DNA of 64,000 nucleotides from positions 1,798,001-1,862,000 of the forward strand of contig OZ271839.1 in assembly GCA_965601825.1 (NCBI GenBank), written 5' to 3'. The notes below the pieces were generated by a model. That model saw only the letters and a list, made by a program, of their open reading frames with translations, was not told where the DNA came from and made no database searches. Made by a program: the position numbers and the translations under genes. Of the stretch, positions 8,719 to 18,266 are shown one piece after another (position 1 is the stretch's first letter; the number at the start of each line of letters is the position of its first letter). The DNA is from HXMU1420-13 sp965601825 (GTDB lineage Bacteria; Bacteroidota; Rhodothermia; Balneolales; Balneolaceae).

Positions 8719-10553
8719 TCAGCTTCCCTTTGAGAATTATCTTCTTTTGGCTCCCAATTCATCACATAATTATAGACGTGATTTCTTTTAACCTCACCGG
8801 TCATATATTTCTCATGGAGTAATGCAGCAATTGGAGCTGCAGAAGTTGATGCAAATCCAGCGTTTTCAAGGAATACAGTAACTACAATTTGTGGATTATC
8901 CATCGGACTAAAAGAAGTGAACCATCCATGACTATAGCCGTGAGGGTTTTGAGCAGTTCCGGTTTTTCCTGAAATATCAATTAAATCTGTTTTTGCATAA
9001 AATCGACCACTTCCTTCTTCAACAACCCGACGCATACCTCGTTTAACGATATCCAAGTATTCATCTTCAACCCAATCAATTTTTTCATAATCAATGGGTT
9101 TTAATTCTACTGTCCCATCACTTTTCTCAACTGAATGTACAATATGAGGTCGTATTCGATAGCCGCCATTTGCAATTGAACTAGTCATCTGAGCAACTTG
9201 AAGTGGGGAAACTGAGAGCACACCTTGTCCAATTCCAAGATTAATTAAGTCACCAAGTCCCCATTGGCGAACTCCAAACCAACGATCTAAGAAAGCACTA
9301 TCAGGTACTATACCTTGATTGGCACTAGGTAAATCAATAGCATTTGGAACACCTAGACCAAATTCTGCTAATAAATCATTCCATATATTTAATTCACCAT
9401 TTGTACCAATTCTATCCATTAATGCATAGAAGTAGGTATTACTTGAATAGGCAATTGCTGATTCCAAGTCATAGTCTCCAAGTGGTGCAATATCTCGATA
9501 TAAACGACCTCTACGATAACCTCCGGTATTTGGGATGTTTGTTTCTGGCGTTACATGGCCAAGATGTAAGCCGATCATACCCATTATTGGTTTAAAAGTA
9601 GATCCTGGTGGTTGCCTTGAAGAAATTGCTCTATTATAAAGAGGGCGGGTTGTATCAGAATTGATTTCTGCCCAATATTTTTTATCTAATCGTCCTGCCA
9701 GGCGATTTACGTCATAATGAGGAGAACTAACTAAAGCGAGTATTTCCCCATTATTTGGATTCATCGCAACAACGGCACCGGTTTTCCCCTGCATTAATTC
9801 TTCTGCGTATGCTTGAAGTTCAGCATCAATGGTTGTGATGATATTGTCGCCTTGCTGTGGATTTGTTCCTGTTCTCTCACCTTCATAATAGCCTAGAGAT
9901 TGACCTAGTGCATTAACTCGAAGAAACTCTACTCCAAGATCCCCTCTTAGGTCATCTTCATATTTAAGTTCTAAACCACTCTTACCAATTTTATCACCTA
10001 GTCTTAGTTCGTCAGAAGCCAGGTATTCTTCTCTATCGGCCTCTCGTAAATATCCAAAAATGTGTGAAGCGTGTAATTCGGTTGGATAGTGTCTTTTACT
10101 TCCAATCTGATGTCCAATACCTGAGAGCTGCCAAATATTCTCCTGAATCAGTGTGAATGTGTTGAAATCTACATCCGTGAGTAGGGGAGATGTTCGATAC
10201 CAACTATATCTCTGAGCTTCATCAACTCTTTGTGTAATTACACTATCTTCGACATTAAGTAATTCAGCTAGCAGCGGAATTTTATCACGCTCAAAATTAG
10301 CCGGTGTTATTGTGATTGTGAAAATAGGTTCATTATCGACTAGTAAAACACCATTACGGTCATAAATTAATCCTCGTGCAGGACTTACATATTCTTGCCT
10401 AATAGAATTTTCTTCACCTAACACTGAGTAGGTTTCATGCTGGATTATTTGCAGATAGAAAACACGACCCAGTACAATGGCACACAGTCCAAACATGATA
10501 ACCTGAAGGGCACGTATCGATGTTTTTGTTCTATTTGATGCTCTTGAATCCAT
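8715..10553 (-). CDS. mrdA: Penicillin-binding protein 2 (elongation transpeptidase)
   Basis: A class B PBP that cross-links peptidoglycan during elongation. The 612-residue protein has one N-terminal membrane anchor (about 13-31), a pedestal domain and a C-terminal transpeptidase domain. Active-site motifs are S318-T-F-K321 (in PPGSTFKP), S-S-N in AYSSNTYFY, and K-T-G in SGKTGTAQNPHGYSHGWF. It directly follows mreD and overlaps rodA, as in the classical mreBCD-mrdA-rodA cluster. It should be a target of beta-lactams such as mecillinam by family analogy. Confidence 0.95.
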   Translation of the reverse strand: MDSRASNRTKTSIRALQVIMFGLCAIVLGRVFYLQIIQHETYSVLGEENSIRQEYVSPARGLIYDRNGVLLVDNEPIFTITITPANFERDKIPLLAELLNVEDSVITQRVDEAQRYSWYRTSPLLTDVDFNTFTLIQENIWQLSGIGHQIGSKRHYPTELHASHIFGYLREADREEYLASDELRLGDKIGKSGLELKYEDDLRGDLGVEFLRVNALGQSLGYYEGERTGTNPQQGDNIITTIDAELQAYAEELMQGKTGAVVAMNPNNGEILALVSSPHYDVNRLAGRLDKKYWAEINSDTTRPLYNRAISSRQPPGSTFKPIMGMIGLHLGHVTPETNIPNTGGYRRGRLYRDIAPLGDYDLESAIAYSSNTYFYALMDRIGTNGELNIWNDLLAEFGLGVPNAIDLPSANQGIVPDSAFLDRWFGVRQWGLGDLINLGIGQGVLSVSPLQVAQMTSSIANGGYRIRPHIVHSVEKSDGTVELKPIDYEKIDWVEDEYLDIVKRGMRRVVEEGSGRFYAKTDLIDISGKTGTAQNPHGYSHGWFTSFSPMDNPQIVVTVFLENAGFASTSAAPIAALLHEKYMTGEVKRNHVYNYVMNWEPKEDNSQREAE

Positions 10554-11024
10554 TTAACGAACTCTGAAAGTATATATCAAAACTCCAATTAGTGCAGTAT
10601 AAATCGAGTTTCCAAAAATTAAAATTATGGGTGAATAACTTACTGCGTAGGCACTGAAAAAACTGCTAAGAACGAACAATATTATGTTATGAATAAAAGC
10701 ACTCACTAAAATGATCAGATAAATTTGCCATAATAGTAGTTGAGTTTCTGATCTGCGACGCACAAAGTTATAAACCATGAAAATAGTGAGTGTTTTACAG
10801 AACATCATTATCCCCCAAAAATCAAACAATGCATCTTGAATTAGGGCTAAAACTGCAGTGAAAATGATCAGCTGAGTTCTCTCATATCGTTGAACCAACC
10901 ATAAAAGGAAAAAAAGGAGCGGATCAATAGAAGCTCCAAAAATTTTCAGATGTTGAAAAAAAAGCACATCCAAAAGGATGAAAAAGAGACCGTATGCAAT
11001 ATGCCGGGCTAGTTGGCTACTCAT
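10554..11024 (-). CDS. mreD: Rod-shape-determining membrane protein MreD
   Basis: A small integral membrane component of the elongasome that links MreC to the synthases. The 156 residues are mostly hydrophobic, with about five membrane helices and the conserved-type phrase ALIQDALFDFWG. Sequence conservation in this family is low, so the call rests on size, topology and the position between mreC (four-base overlap) and mrdA. Confidence 0.85.
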   Translation of the reverse strand: MSSQLARHIAYGLFFILLDVLFFQHLKIFGASIDPLLFFLLWLVQRYERTQLIIFTAVLALIQDALFDFWGIMMFCKTLTIFMVYNFVRRRSETQLLLWQIYLIILVSAFIHNIILFVLSSFFSAYAVSYSPIILIFGNSIYTALIGVLIYTFRVR

Positions 11025-11863
11025 CTGAATAAACTTTCTGCCTCTTCATTTAAAGACGTGAGTGAAGTATCTGCAATAAACCTTATTACAAAACCTTCAG
11101 AAACTTCTGACAGTGAGGTGAAAGGTCTTAGAAATATCTGCTGTGTATCTTTACCTTCTTCTTCAACGGTATTTATTACTTTGCCAATCGGAATACCACC
11201 CGGAAACTCATTTCCGAAACCACTAGTCTCAACCACAAAACCAGTATCTACTTCAATGGTTTTAGGCACAAAGTTGAGTATCAATTCCGACATGTTTTCA
11301 CCTTGCCAGCTAACAATGCCCATCGATCTTGTTTCCTGAATTCGAGCTGAAACTCTGAACAGATTGTTGTAATAAGGCATTACCTGTGAGTAAGAAGAGC
11401 TGGTAAGTATAACCTTTCCAACTAAACCATCTGATGTGATAACAGGCATACCGGGCTCGATGCCATCACTGGAACCAGAATTGATAGTAAAAGTGTTATT
11501 AATACCGTTTAGATTTTTGCTGACAAATCGTACTGGTTGAAGATCTAAATCAGTATTGTTTTGATAGTTTAGCAGATTTCTAAGTTCCTGATTCTCCTGT
11601 TCTATCGTTCTTAATCTGCTAAGTTCATCTTGTAACAAGATATTTTGTTGTTGAAGATATGCATTCGTTTTAAGTGCCTGGCGATAAACCCTAATATTAG
11701 ACAGAGGTTCTTCAAGAGCACTAACAAGAGTAATTGAAGCCTGACGTAGAGAATTTAATCCATCCTGATGGCGATTTACCGCTATTGCCAACGCAAGAAC
11801 AAGAATAATTGCGGTTACTATATAGTCGGTAGCATTCTCAACTTTAAATACTCTAAACTGCAT
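11021..11863 (-). CDS. mreC: Rod-shape-determining protein MreC
   Basis: MreC is a bitopic membrane protein whose periplasmic part scaffolds the elongation complex and activates PBP2. The 280-residue product has a short cytoplasmic start, one membrane helix (about 13-27), a coiled coil (about 60-95, rich in Leu/Gln/Glu) and the double beta-barrel MreC domain with SSDGIEPGMPVITSDGLVGKV and a later GGIPIGKV. It starts 17 bases after mreB and overlaps mreD. Confidence 0.93.
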   Translation of the reverse strand: MQFRVFKVENATDYIVTAIILVLALAIAVNRHQDGLNSLRQASITLVSALEEPLSNIRVYRQALKTNAYLQQQNILLQDELSRLRTIEQENQELRNLLNYQNNTDLDLQPVRFVSKNLNGINNTFTINSGSSDGIEPGMPVITSDGLVGKVILTSSSYSQVMPYYNNLFRVSARIQETRSMGIVSWQGENMSELILNFVPKTIEVDTGFVVETSGFGNEFPGGIPIGKVINTVEEEGKDTQQIFLRPFTSLSEVSEGFVIRFIADTSLTSLNEEAESLFR

Positions 11864-11880
11864 TCAGCATAATTTATGCG

Positions 11881-12954
11881 TCAATTACTGGATTCAATAA
11901 CAGGGCGGTAATATTCTAGATTCTCAAGGATAGCACCTGTTCCTCTTACAACTGCTGTCAACGGATCTTCAGCAATATGAACCGGTAGATCGGTTGTTTC
12001 CATGATTAGTTTATCTAGATTTTTTAGAAGACCACCACCACCAGTTAGCATAATGCCTCTATCCAAAATATCAGCAGATAATTCAGGGGGTGTTTGCTCT
12101 AAAGATTTTGTGATTGACTCAACAATAGTATTCACAGATTCAGCCATTGCCTCTCGGGCATCTTTTGAAGTGATATGACGCGTTCTTGGTACACCATTTA
12201 CTAAATCACGACCTTTAGTGATCATTTCTAATTCTTCATCCAATGGTGCTGCAGAGCCAATTTCACATTTAATTTTTTCGGCAGTTCGCTCACCAATTAA
12301 AAGATTATGATTCCTTCTAAAATAATTGATGATGTCATCATTTAACTCATCGCCACCTAAACGTACTGATTGAGCATATACAATTCCGGATAAAGCAATA
12401 ACGGCAATCTCAGTTGTACCACCTCCAATGTCCACAATCATATTACCGACAGGTTCATGTACATCCAAGCCGATACCTATAGCTGCAGCCATTGGCTCAT
12501 CAACCAGAAATACTTCTTTTGCACCAGCGTGTTCTGCACTATCACGAACTGCACGTCGCTCAACTTCGGTAATTCCACTTGGCACACAAATAACCATTTG
12601 GCGTGTACTTGAATACCATTTCACTTTTACTTTTTTGATCATACCACGGATCATCTGTTCAGCGACTTCAAAATCAGCAATTACACCATCTCGTAAAGGG
12701 CGAACTGTTCGGATTTTACGGTGTGTTTTCTCGTGCATCAATCTGGCTTCATGGCCAGTTGCAACTGGGATATCCTGTTGATTAAGTGCAACAATAGATG
12801 GTTCATTTAGAACGATGCCTTCTCCCCGGGAATAAATGAGCGTATTCGCAGTACCTAAATCGATCGCGATATCAGTGTATAGAAAATCTAGAAGACCCTT
12901 TTTTGGTGGTTTTTTTGTGCGAAATGGGGATGAGATTCCTTGCGGAGTGGACAT
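11881..12954 (-). CDS. mreB: Actin-like rod-shape protein MreB
   Basis: MreB forms membrane-bound filaments that orient side-wall synthesis. The 357-residue protein shows the actin-fold nucleotide motifs: phosphate-1 IAIDLGTANTLIY near the start, phosphate-2 MIVDIGGGTTEIAVI, and the adenosine motif GIMLTGGGGLLKNL. It has a slightly extended, basic N-terminus (SPFRTKKPPKKG) before the core. It is the first gene of mreBCD-mrdA-rodA, 106 bases downstream of purH, so it may have its own promoter in 12955-13060; I could not recognise one with confidence. Confidence 0.96.
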   Translation of the reverse strand: MSTPQGISSPFRTKKPPKKGLLDFLYTDIAIDLGTANTLIYSRGEGIVLNEPSIVALNQQDIPVATGHEARLMHEKTHRKIRTVRPLRDGVIADFEVAEQMIRGMIKKVKVKWYSSTRQMVICVPSGITEVERRAVRDSAEHAGAKEVFLVDEPMAAAIGIGLDVHEPVGNMIVDIGGGTTEIAVIALSGIVYAQSVRLGGDELNDDIINYFRRNHNLLIGERTAEKIKCEIGSAAPLDEELEMITKGRDLVNGVPRTRHITSKDAREAMAESVNTIVESITKSLEQTPPELSADILDRGIMLTGGGGLLKNLDKLIMETTDLPVHIAEDPLTAVVRGTGAILENLEYYRPVIESSN

Positions 12955-13060
12955 TATAGGTGCTTAACTAAAGGTTTTTGGACGATATTAATTCGGTTGA
13001 AAATACAATTTTGATATTCTATTTGCGAATAAGTGCAGATAGAAACTTAGAGGTATTTTT

Positions 13061-14635
13061 TTAATGCTTAAAATGTCGACGACCGGTAAAAATCATCGTT
13101 AATCCAAGCTCGTTGGCTTTTGCAATTACTTCTTCATCTCTGATGCTTCCACCAGGCTGAATCACGGCTGTAACGCCAGCTTCAGCTGCTGCTTCAACGC
13201 CATCTGAAAATGGAAAGAATGCATCACTGGAAATTGCGGCACCTTCTAAAGAAAGACCTTCTTTAGCTGCTTTTGCAACGGCAATTTCTGACGAATCAAC
13301 TCTGGATGTTTGACCAGAACCAATTCCCAATGTTCTCCCATCCTTTGCATAAACAATTGCATTCGATTTTACATGTCTAACAACTTTCCATGCGAACAAT
13401 AGATCGTGAAGCTCACTCTCAGTTGGCTGTCTTTCAGTTACCACTTTAAAAGCATTCTCATCGAAAGGTTCCAGATCAGTGTCTTGCTTGAGAAATCCAC
13501 CAAATATTGATCTATATGCAGTTTTTTCACTTTGAGAAACATTCTTTTTAATACGAATTAAACGTCGATTTTTCTTCCGAATTAACAGTTCCTCAGCTTC
13601 TTTTGTGAATTCAGGAGCGATTATTATTTCCGTAAAAATTTTATCGATCGATGTAGCCGTTTCGAGATCCAAAGGCTTGTTAACAACTACAATACCACCA
13701 AATGGGGAAACTGAATCGGTACTGAAGGCTTTCTTATACGCTTCATTTAGGCTAGCGGCAGTGCCAACTCCACAAGGAATAGTATGTTTGATTATTGCAC
13801 AGGCTGGTTCAATTCCTTCAAAGTCACTGATGATATTTAGAGCCGCATCAACATCGAGGTAATTGTTATAACTCAGCTGTTTGCCGTGAAAACAATCAAT
13901 AATTGAATTTTGAGAACCGTAAACCGCAGCTTGTTGATGAGGATTTTCACCGTATCTCAACTCATGTGCCAATTCTTCTGAAATATTTATCTGCTTTGCT
14001 GGAACCTCATCAATTAATTCTGTGAAGTAATTTGCTATTGCTGAGTCATAATCAGCAGTATGAGCAAAGGCTTCTTTTGCTAGATTCTGCCTGGTTGAAA
14101 ATGTAATGCCATTTTCTGTTTTCAGTTCACTGATAACTGATTCATACTGTGAAGGTGATGTTAGAATGCCAACATGAGCGAAGTTCTTAGCTGCAGCTCG
14201 AATCATTGTTGGTCCACCAATATCAATAAATTCTGTGGCTGTTGCTGCTGTAATATCTGGTTTTGATACTGTTTCTTTAAAAGGGTAGAGGTTCACAACC
14301 ACCAGTTCGATCGGGTCGATGCCTAACTTTTCGATTTCTTCATTATCCGATTCAAGACTCGTTCTGGCTAAAATGCCTCCATGTATAAAAGGATGCAAAG
14401 TTTTTACTCTACCGTCAAGACATTCCGGGAAATTGGTGATTTCAGAAGCATCTTTAACGGGAATTCCAGCTTCGGAAATTACTTTTGCAGTGCCACCAGT
14501 AGAAATCAATTCAATTCCTGATTCATAAAGAGCTTTTGCCAGTTCGAGAATGCCTTCTTTATCCGAAACAGATAGAAGTGCTCTTTTAACAGTTAAATTG
14601 TGTTCTGGAAGTGAATCTAGTGGTTTTAATGCCAT
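13061..14635 (-). CDS. purH: Bifunctional AICAR transformylase / IMP cyclohydrolase
   Basis: PurH carries out the last two steps of IMP synthesis. The 524-residue protein has the N-terminal MGS-like cyclohydrolase domain (about 15-145, with ISTGGTAKVISEAG and GRVKTLHPFIHGG) and the C-terminal transformylase domain containing the Lys-His pair in IIKHTIPCGVG and the closing GRRHFKH. It follows purN by one base, so the two make a purine pair inside a mostly cell-envelope neighbourhood. Confidence 0.96.
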   Translation of the reverse strand: MALKPLDSLPEHNLTVKRALLSVSDKEGILELAKALYESGIELISTGGTAKVISEAGIPVKDASEITNFPECLDGRVKTLHPFIHGGILARTSLESDNEEIEKLGIDPIELVVVNLYPFKETVSKPDITAATATEFIDIGGPTMIRAAAKNFAHVGILTSPSQYESVISELKTENGITFSTRQNLAKEAFAHTADYDSAIANYFTELIDEVPAKQINISEELAHELRYGENPHQQAAVYGSQNSIIDCFHGKQLSYNNYLDVDAALNIISDFEGIEPACAIIKHTIPCGVGTAASLNEAYKKAFSTDSVSPFGGIVVVNKPLDLETATSIDKIFTEIIIAPEFTKEAEELLIRKKNRRLIRIKKNVSQSEKTAYRSIFGGFLKQDTDLEPFDENAFKVVTERQPTESELHDLLFAWKVVRHVKSNAIVYAKDGRTLGIGSGQTSRVDSSEIAVAKAAKEGLSLEGAAISSDAFFPFSDGVEAAAEAGVTAVIQPGGSIRDEEVIAKANELGLTMIFTGRRHFKH

Positions 14636-14636
14636 G

Positions 14637-15224
14637 TTAAGACAGTTTTTTTAAATATTCAGAAATTACTTTCGGATAAAGTTTATGCTCTTCAGCTAAT
14701 ATCCTTTGTGCAAGCAAAGAAGGTGTATCACTTTCTAATACTGGTACTTCAATTTGCCCTAGGATTGGTCCATCATCATATACTTCATTTACCAAGTGGA
14801 CAGTGCAACCTGATTCAGTTTCACCATTTTCAATCACCGCATTATGGACTTTAATTCCATAAAAACCTTTTCCACCATATTTTGGTAGTAGAGAAGGGTG
14901 GATATTTAGAATCCTATCTCGAAATGCCTCAATAATACTATCTGGAATCTTCTTCAGATAACCAGCCAAAACAATGATATTAGCATCAAATTCTTTGAGT
15001 TGAGCTAATAATTCAACTTCAAAGGCACCTTCATTCTCAAATTCTTTTGGATTTAAAATTCGATAGGGAATATTGTGATACCTAGCCCTATCCAGAGACT
15101 TTATATTATCACGATCTGTAATCAGACCTGTGATATTAGCTTCTAAGAATCCCGATGAAATAGAATCGATAATTGATTGGAAGTTTGAACCCGAACCCGA
15201 GGCAAAAACTACAATATTCTTCAA
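14637..15224 (-). CDS. purN: Phosphoribosylglycinamide formyltransferase
   Basis: This folate-dependent enzyme formylates glycinamide ribonucleotide in purine synthesis. The 195-residue protein has the N-terminal phosphate loop FASGSGSNFQSI, the catalytic NIHPSLLPKYGG stretch with Asn and His, and the downstream YDDGPIL with the catalytic Asp. It starts 81 bases after the AI-2E-type gene and abuts purH. Confidence 0.95.
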   Translation of the reverse strand: MKNIVVFASGSGSNFQSIIDSISSGFLEANITGLITDRDNIKSLDRARYHNIPYRILNPKEFENEGAFEVELLAQLKEFDANIIVLAGYLKKIPDSIIEAFRDRILNIHPSLLPKYGGKGFYGIKVHNAVIENGETESGCTVHLVNEVYDDGPILGQIEVPVLESDTPSLLAQRILAEEHKLYPKVISEYLKKLS

Positions 15225-15305
15225 AATTTAAGATTGCGTGAGCGATTTCGATGCGCCGCCAAAGATAGTAAAGTTTAAAGCGACGATGAATCAGAAATTG
15301 AATTT

Positions 15306-16394
15306 TTAACCGCTGTTGATTGATCCGCTTGTATGTTCAATCCTAAAGACCTGATAATTATTAAAACTCCATGAAATCTGGTTTACAGTGATTTTAACTA
15401 CCGTAGCGATTGGTATTGCAATAAGCATTCCCAGAATTCCAGCCGTTTCTGCACCTATTAAAATGATAAAAAGTATTGCTACCGGGTGCATATCAGCAGA
15501 TCGTGAAAACAAGAAAGGCTGAAGTACAAGGTTATCTATTAATTGAACAATGAATATGGCAAGTACACAGACCAGAACCAGCGAGAAATCGCCTGTTTCT
15601 ATGATCGATACTATAATTGATAGGACATATCCAATAATTGGTCCGAAATAGGGAATAGTATTTGCAATACCGACCGAAATACCAACAGAAAGAGAATTTT
15701 CTAGTCCGGCAATGCTTAATGTTGTCCATGAAATAAGAGCAACTAGAAAACTTTGAGCTAATACACTTCTAAAGTATAAACCAAGTCTTTTTTCAATTTT
15801 GTCGATTAAAGTGAGGGTGGTCTCGAAATACTTATTTGGTACCAATCGAAGAACATCACGACGAATTTTACTTCCATCTTTTAAGAAAAAGAATGCGGCG
15901 AATGGAACTACCAAAACCGCTGAAAATATATTGGTAAAAAGTCCAACTGCATCACTTAATACAGTAGATAATTTACCTAAATCAAACAGTTCGGCCGCTA
16001 TCTGAGTAACATTATTCTCAAGAAAACCTTCAGGTATAAAGCTGTAATCGGCAGTTAAACGAGCTTCAATTGCAGCGGCGATAGTTTCGATATTTTCTAT
16101 CGTCAAGTCTTCGGTTAGTTCAATCATCTCACCAACAAATAACGGAAAGACATTTGTTGAGATATAAACCAACAGCAGAATTACAGCTGATAAGGTCAAT
16201 GTGATTCCAAGAGTTCTGTTAATCCCCATTCTTTGAAGTCGATTCACAAAAGGATCAAGAATATAGCTAAGGATCATTGCAAGAATTAGATAAGCAACAA
16301 GAGTACTGTAATTGTAAAGAATTAGTCCAATTACACCTATTGCAGTACCCCAAATGGCAAATCGTACAATTTTTTCTAGCGTGATATTTCTCAT
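15306..16394 (-). CDS. AI-2E-family membrane transporter (YdiK/PerM-like)
   Basis: A polytopic membrane protein of 362 residues with about seven to eight helices and the family pattern of a large extracytoplasmic loop (about 75-140), followed by AAFFFLKDGSKIRRDVLRLVP and IANTIPYFGPIIGYV. Characterised members export autoinducer-2 or act in Na+/H+ exchange, but most have no known substrate, so no cargo is assigned. Its ATG overlaps the recX stop by four bases, implying co-translation. Confidence 0.85.
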   Translation of the reverse strand: MRNITLEKIVRFAIWGTAIGVIGLILYNYSTLVAYLILAMILSYILDPFVNRLQRMGINRTLGITLTLSAVILLLVYISTNVFPLFVGEMIELTEDLTIENIETIAAAIEARLTADYSFIPEGFLENNVTQIAAELFDLGKLSTVLSDAVGLFTNIFSAVLVVPFAAFFFLKDGSKIRRDVLRLVPNKYFETTLTLIDKIEKRLGLYFRSVLAQSFLVALISWTTLSIAGLENSLSVGISVGIANTIPYFGPIIGYVLSIIVSIIETGDFSLVLVCVLAIFIVQLIDNLVLQPFLFSRSADMHPVAILFIILIGAETAGILGMLIAIPIATVVKITVNQISWSFNNYQVFRIEHTSGSINSG

Positions 16395-17083
16395 GATTCT
16401 AAATCAGATAACCAGTTTGGTAATTCTGCTTGTATTAACTCTGAATCGTAGCCTTTTCTTATGAAAAAGTCGAATATTTTCTTCCTTCTCTTTTCTTTTG
16501 ATGCTCGCAAAAATCGAGGTTTAGACTTTTGAAAAAGATGATTCATCGTCGAAACTGAATCTTCAGTTTGAATCTCTTTAATTGCAAGGGTTATGTCAGA
16601 ATCTCTCAAACCCTTCTTCTTCAATTCTAATCGAATCTTTTGAGGCCCCCATTTATTAAATTTAAATTTATCATGTGCGAATTTTCGGGCAAAAACGGCA
16701 TTATTTATATATCCTTTTTCTTCTAATTCAGATATTGTTTGTTCAATCAAAGTGATTGAAAACCCTTTCTTTATGGCCTTTTGCTTTAATTCAAAAGAGG
16801 CATGATCTCTTCTCCCCAATAATCTCAATAGATGATTTTTCACAGACCATTTTTCTTCGAATTCCTGAATTTTATCTAAGACTTTTTGATCAATTAAACT
16901 TCCTTTTTTCAAGTTGAAATGAACGAGACAACTATCAGATACACCAATTATGAATGCATCGCCTACAAATACAGAAAATCGATTCGAATTCTTTTTTTGA
17001 ACGGAGATTGAGGAAATAATCCCTGAATCATTACCAATTACTTCAAATATTTTAATGGTTTTATGTTCTCTATTTGATTTCAT
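16391..17083 (-). CDS. recX: RecX-family regulator of RecA
   Basis: RecX binds RecA filaments and limits or remodels them. The 230-residue protein has three-helix repeats; clear family text includes LLGRRDHASFELKQKAIKKGF, KGYINNAVFARKFAHDKFKFNKWGP and QKIRLELKKKGL. The first 70 residues are a strand-rich extension longer than in enterobacterial RecX, as seen in many Bacteroidota. It is not next to recA (3 kb away on the same strand) but heads the minus-strand block running to rodA. Confidence 0.88.
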   Translation of the reverse strand: MKSNREHKTIKIFEVIGNDSGIISSISVQKKNSNRFSVFVGDAFIIGVSDSCLVHFNLKKGSLIDQKVLDKIQEFEEKWSVKNHLLRLLGRRDHASFELKQKAIKKGFSITLIEQTISELEEKGYINNAVFARKFAHDKFKFNKWGPQKIRLELKKKGLRDSDITLAIKEIQTEDSVSTMNHLFQKSKPRFLRASKEKRRKKIFDFFIRKGYDSELIQAELPNWLSDLES

Positions 17084-17113
17084 TTCAGGGTTCTCATTAC
17101 TAATCTAGACACT

Positions 17114-18262
17114 ATGAAGATCAAACAAGAAGTTTTTTGGAAAGATACGGGCTGGTTGCCCACTGCGAAGCAAACTGAATTTGATAATGGTGCCTGTAAT
17201 TTAGTGATGGCGTTTGGGGCTAAGAATTTAGTGAATACCAAAGAAAGCTATAAAACACTTCGCAATAAATATTCGACAGCAGATATTCTGATATGCAGTA
17301 CTGCGGGTGAAATAGCTGGTTTAAATGTTCAGGATGATACCATTGTTTCAACAGCAATAATTTTTGAAAAAACAAAAATTGAGACAATTGTTGTAAATAT
17401 TGAAGAGTTTGAATCGAGTTTAGCAGCAGGAAAGAAACTGGCGGAAAAGCTTAATAAAGATAGTCTAAAGCATGTTTTAATAATTTCTGATGGACAATTA
17501 GTGAATGGCTCAGAGCTGGTAAAAGGGACTAATTCAATCTTAACTCCGGATATTCCGGTAACTGGTGGATTGGCCGGTGATGGAAATCAATTTGAAGGAA
17601 CAATAGTTGGCTTGAATGAAGATTTAAGAGAAGGGAATATCGTTGGTATTGGATTTCATGGAGAAGACTTTAAAATTGGATTTGGTACACATGGTGGTTG
17701 GGATGAATTTGGTCCACATCGAGTAGTTACAAAATCGGATGGTAATGTTTTGTATGAAGTAGATGATCAAAACGCCTTAGCATTGTATAAAAAGTATTTG
17801 GGACCAAAAGCTGATGAACTACCGGGATCTGCACTTCTTTTTCCATTGAGTATGCGTGAACACAAAGATGCTCCAGCTTTGGTTCGAACAATTTTATCTG
17901 TGGATGAAGAAAACCAATCAATGACTTTTGCAGGCGATGTACCTAAAGGGGCTACTGTTCGATTTATGAAATCAAACTTTGATCGTTTAATTGATGGCGC
18001 TTCTCAAGCTGCAAGTGATGGTTTTTACTTTCAAAATGAACCAATTAATCCAGAATTGGTATTATTAATCAGTTGCGTGGGCAGGAAATTGGTGCTTGAT
18101 CAACGGATAGAAGAAGAAATTGAAGCAGTAGAAGAGATCTTTGGAAATAAAGCTGCTTATTGTGGATTCTACTCCTATGGTGAATTAGCGCCAACAAAAA
18201 ACGGAGCAACTTGCGATTTGCATAATCAAACTATGACATTAACGACATATTCAGAAAGCTAA
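17114..18262 (+). CDS. FIST-domain sensory protein
   Basis: FIST (FIST_N plus FIST_C) proteins are predicted small-ligand sensors, possibly for amino acids, that act with signalling proteins. The 382-residue product has no signal peptide. N-terminal landmarks are STAGEIAG and VTGGLAGDG; the C-terminal half has CVGRKLVLDQRIEEEIEAV and the typical AYCGFYSYGELAP ending. The next gene, a hybrid kinase, begins four bases after its stop, which strongly suggests one signalling unit. It diverges from recX across 30 bases. Confidence 0.88.
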   Translation: MKIKQEVFWKDTGWLPTAKQTEFDNGACNLVMAFGAKNLVNTKESYKTLRNKYSTADILICSTAGEIAGLNVQDDTIVSTAIIFEKTKIETIVVNIEEFESSLAAGKKLAEKLNKDSLKHVLIISDGQLVNGSELVKGTNSILTPDIPVTGGLAGDGNQFEGTIVGLNEDLREGNIVGIGFHGEDFKIGFGTHGGWDEFGPHRVVTKSDGNVLYEVDDQNALALYKKYLGPKADELPGSALLFPLSMREHKDAPALVRTILSVDEENQSMTFAGDVPKGATVRFMKSNFDRLIDGASQAASDGFYFQNEPINPELVLLISCVGRKLVLDQRIEEEIEAVEEIFGNKAAYCGFYSYGELAPTKNGATCDLHNQTMTLTTYSES

Positions 18263-18266
18263 GTTT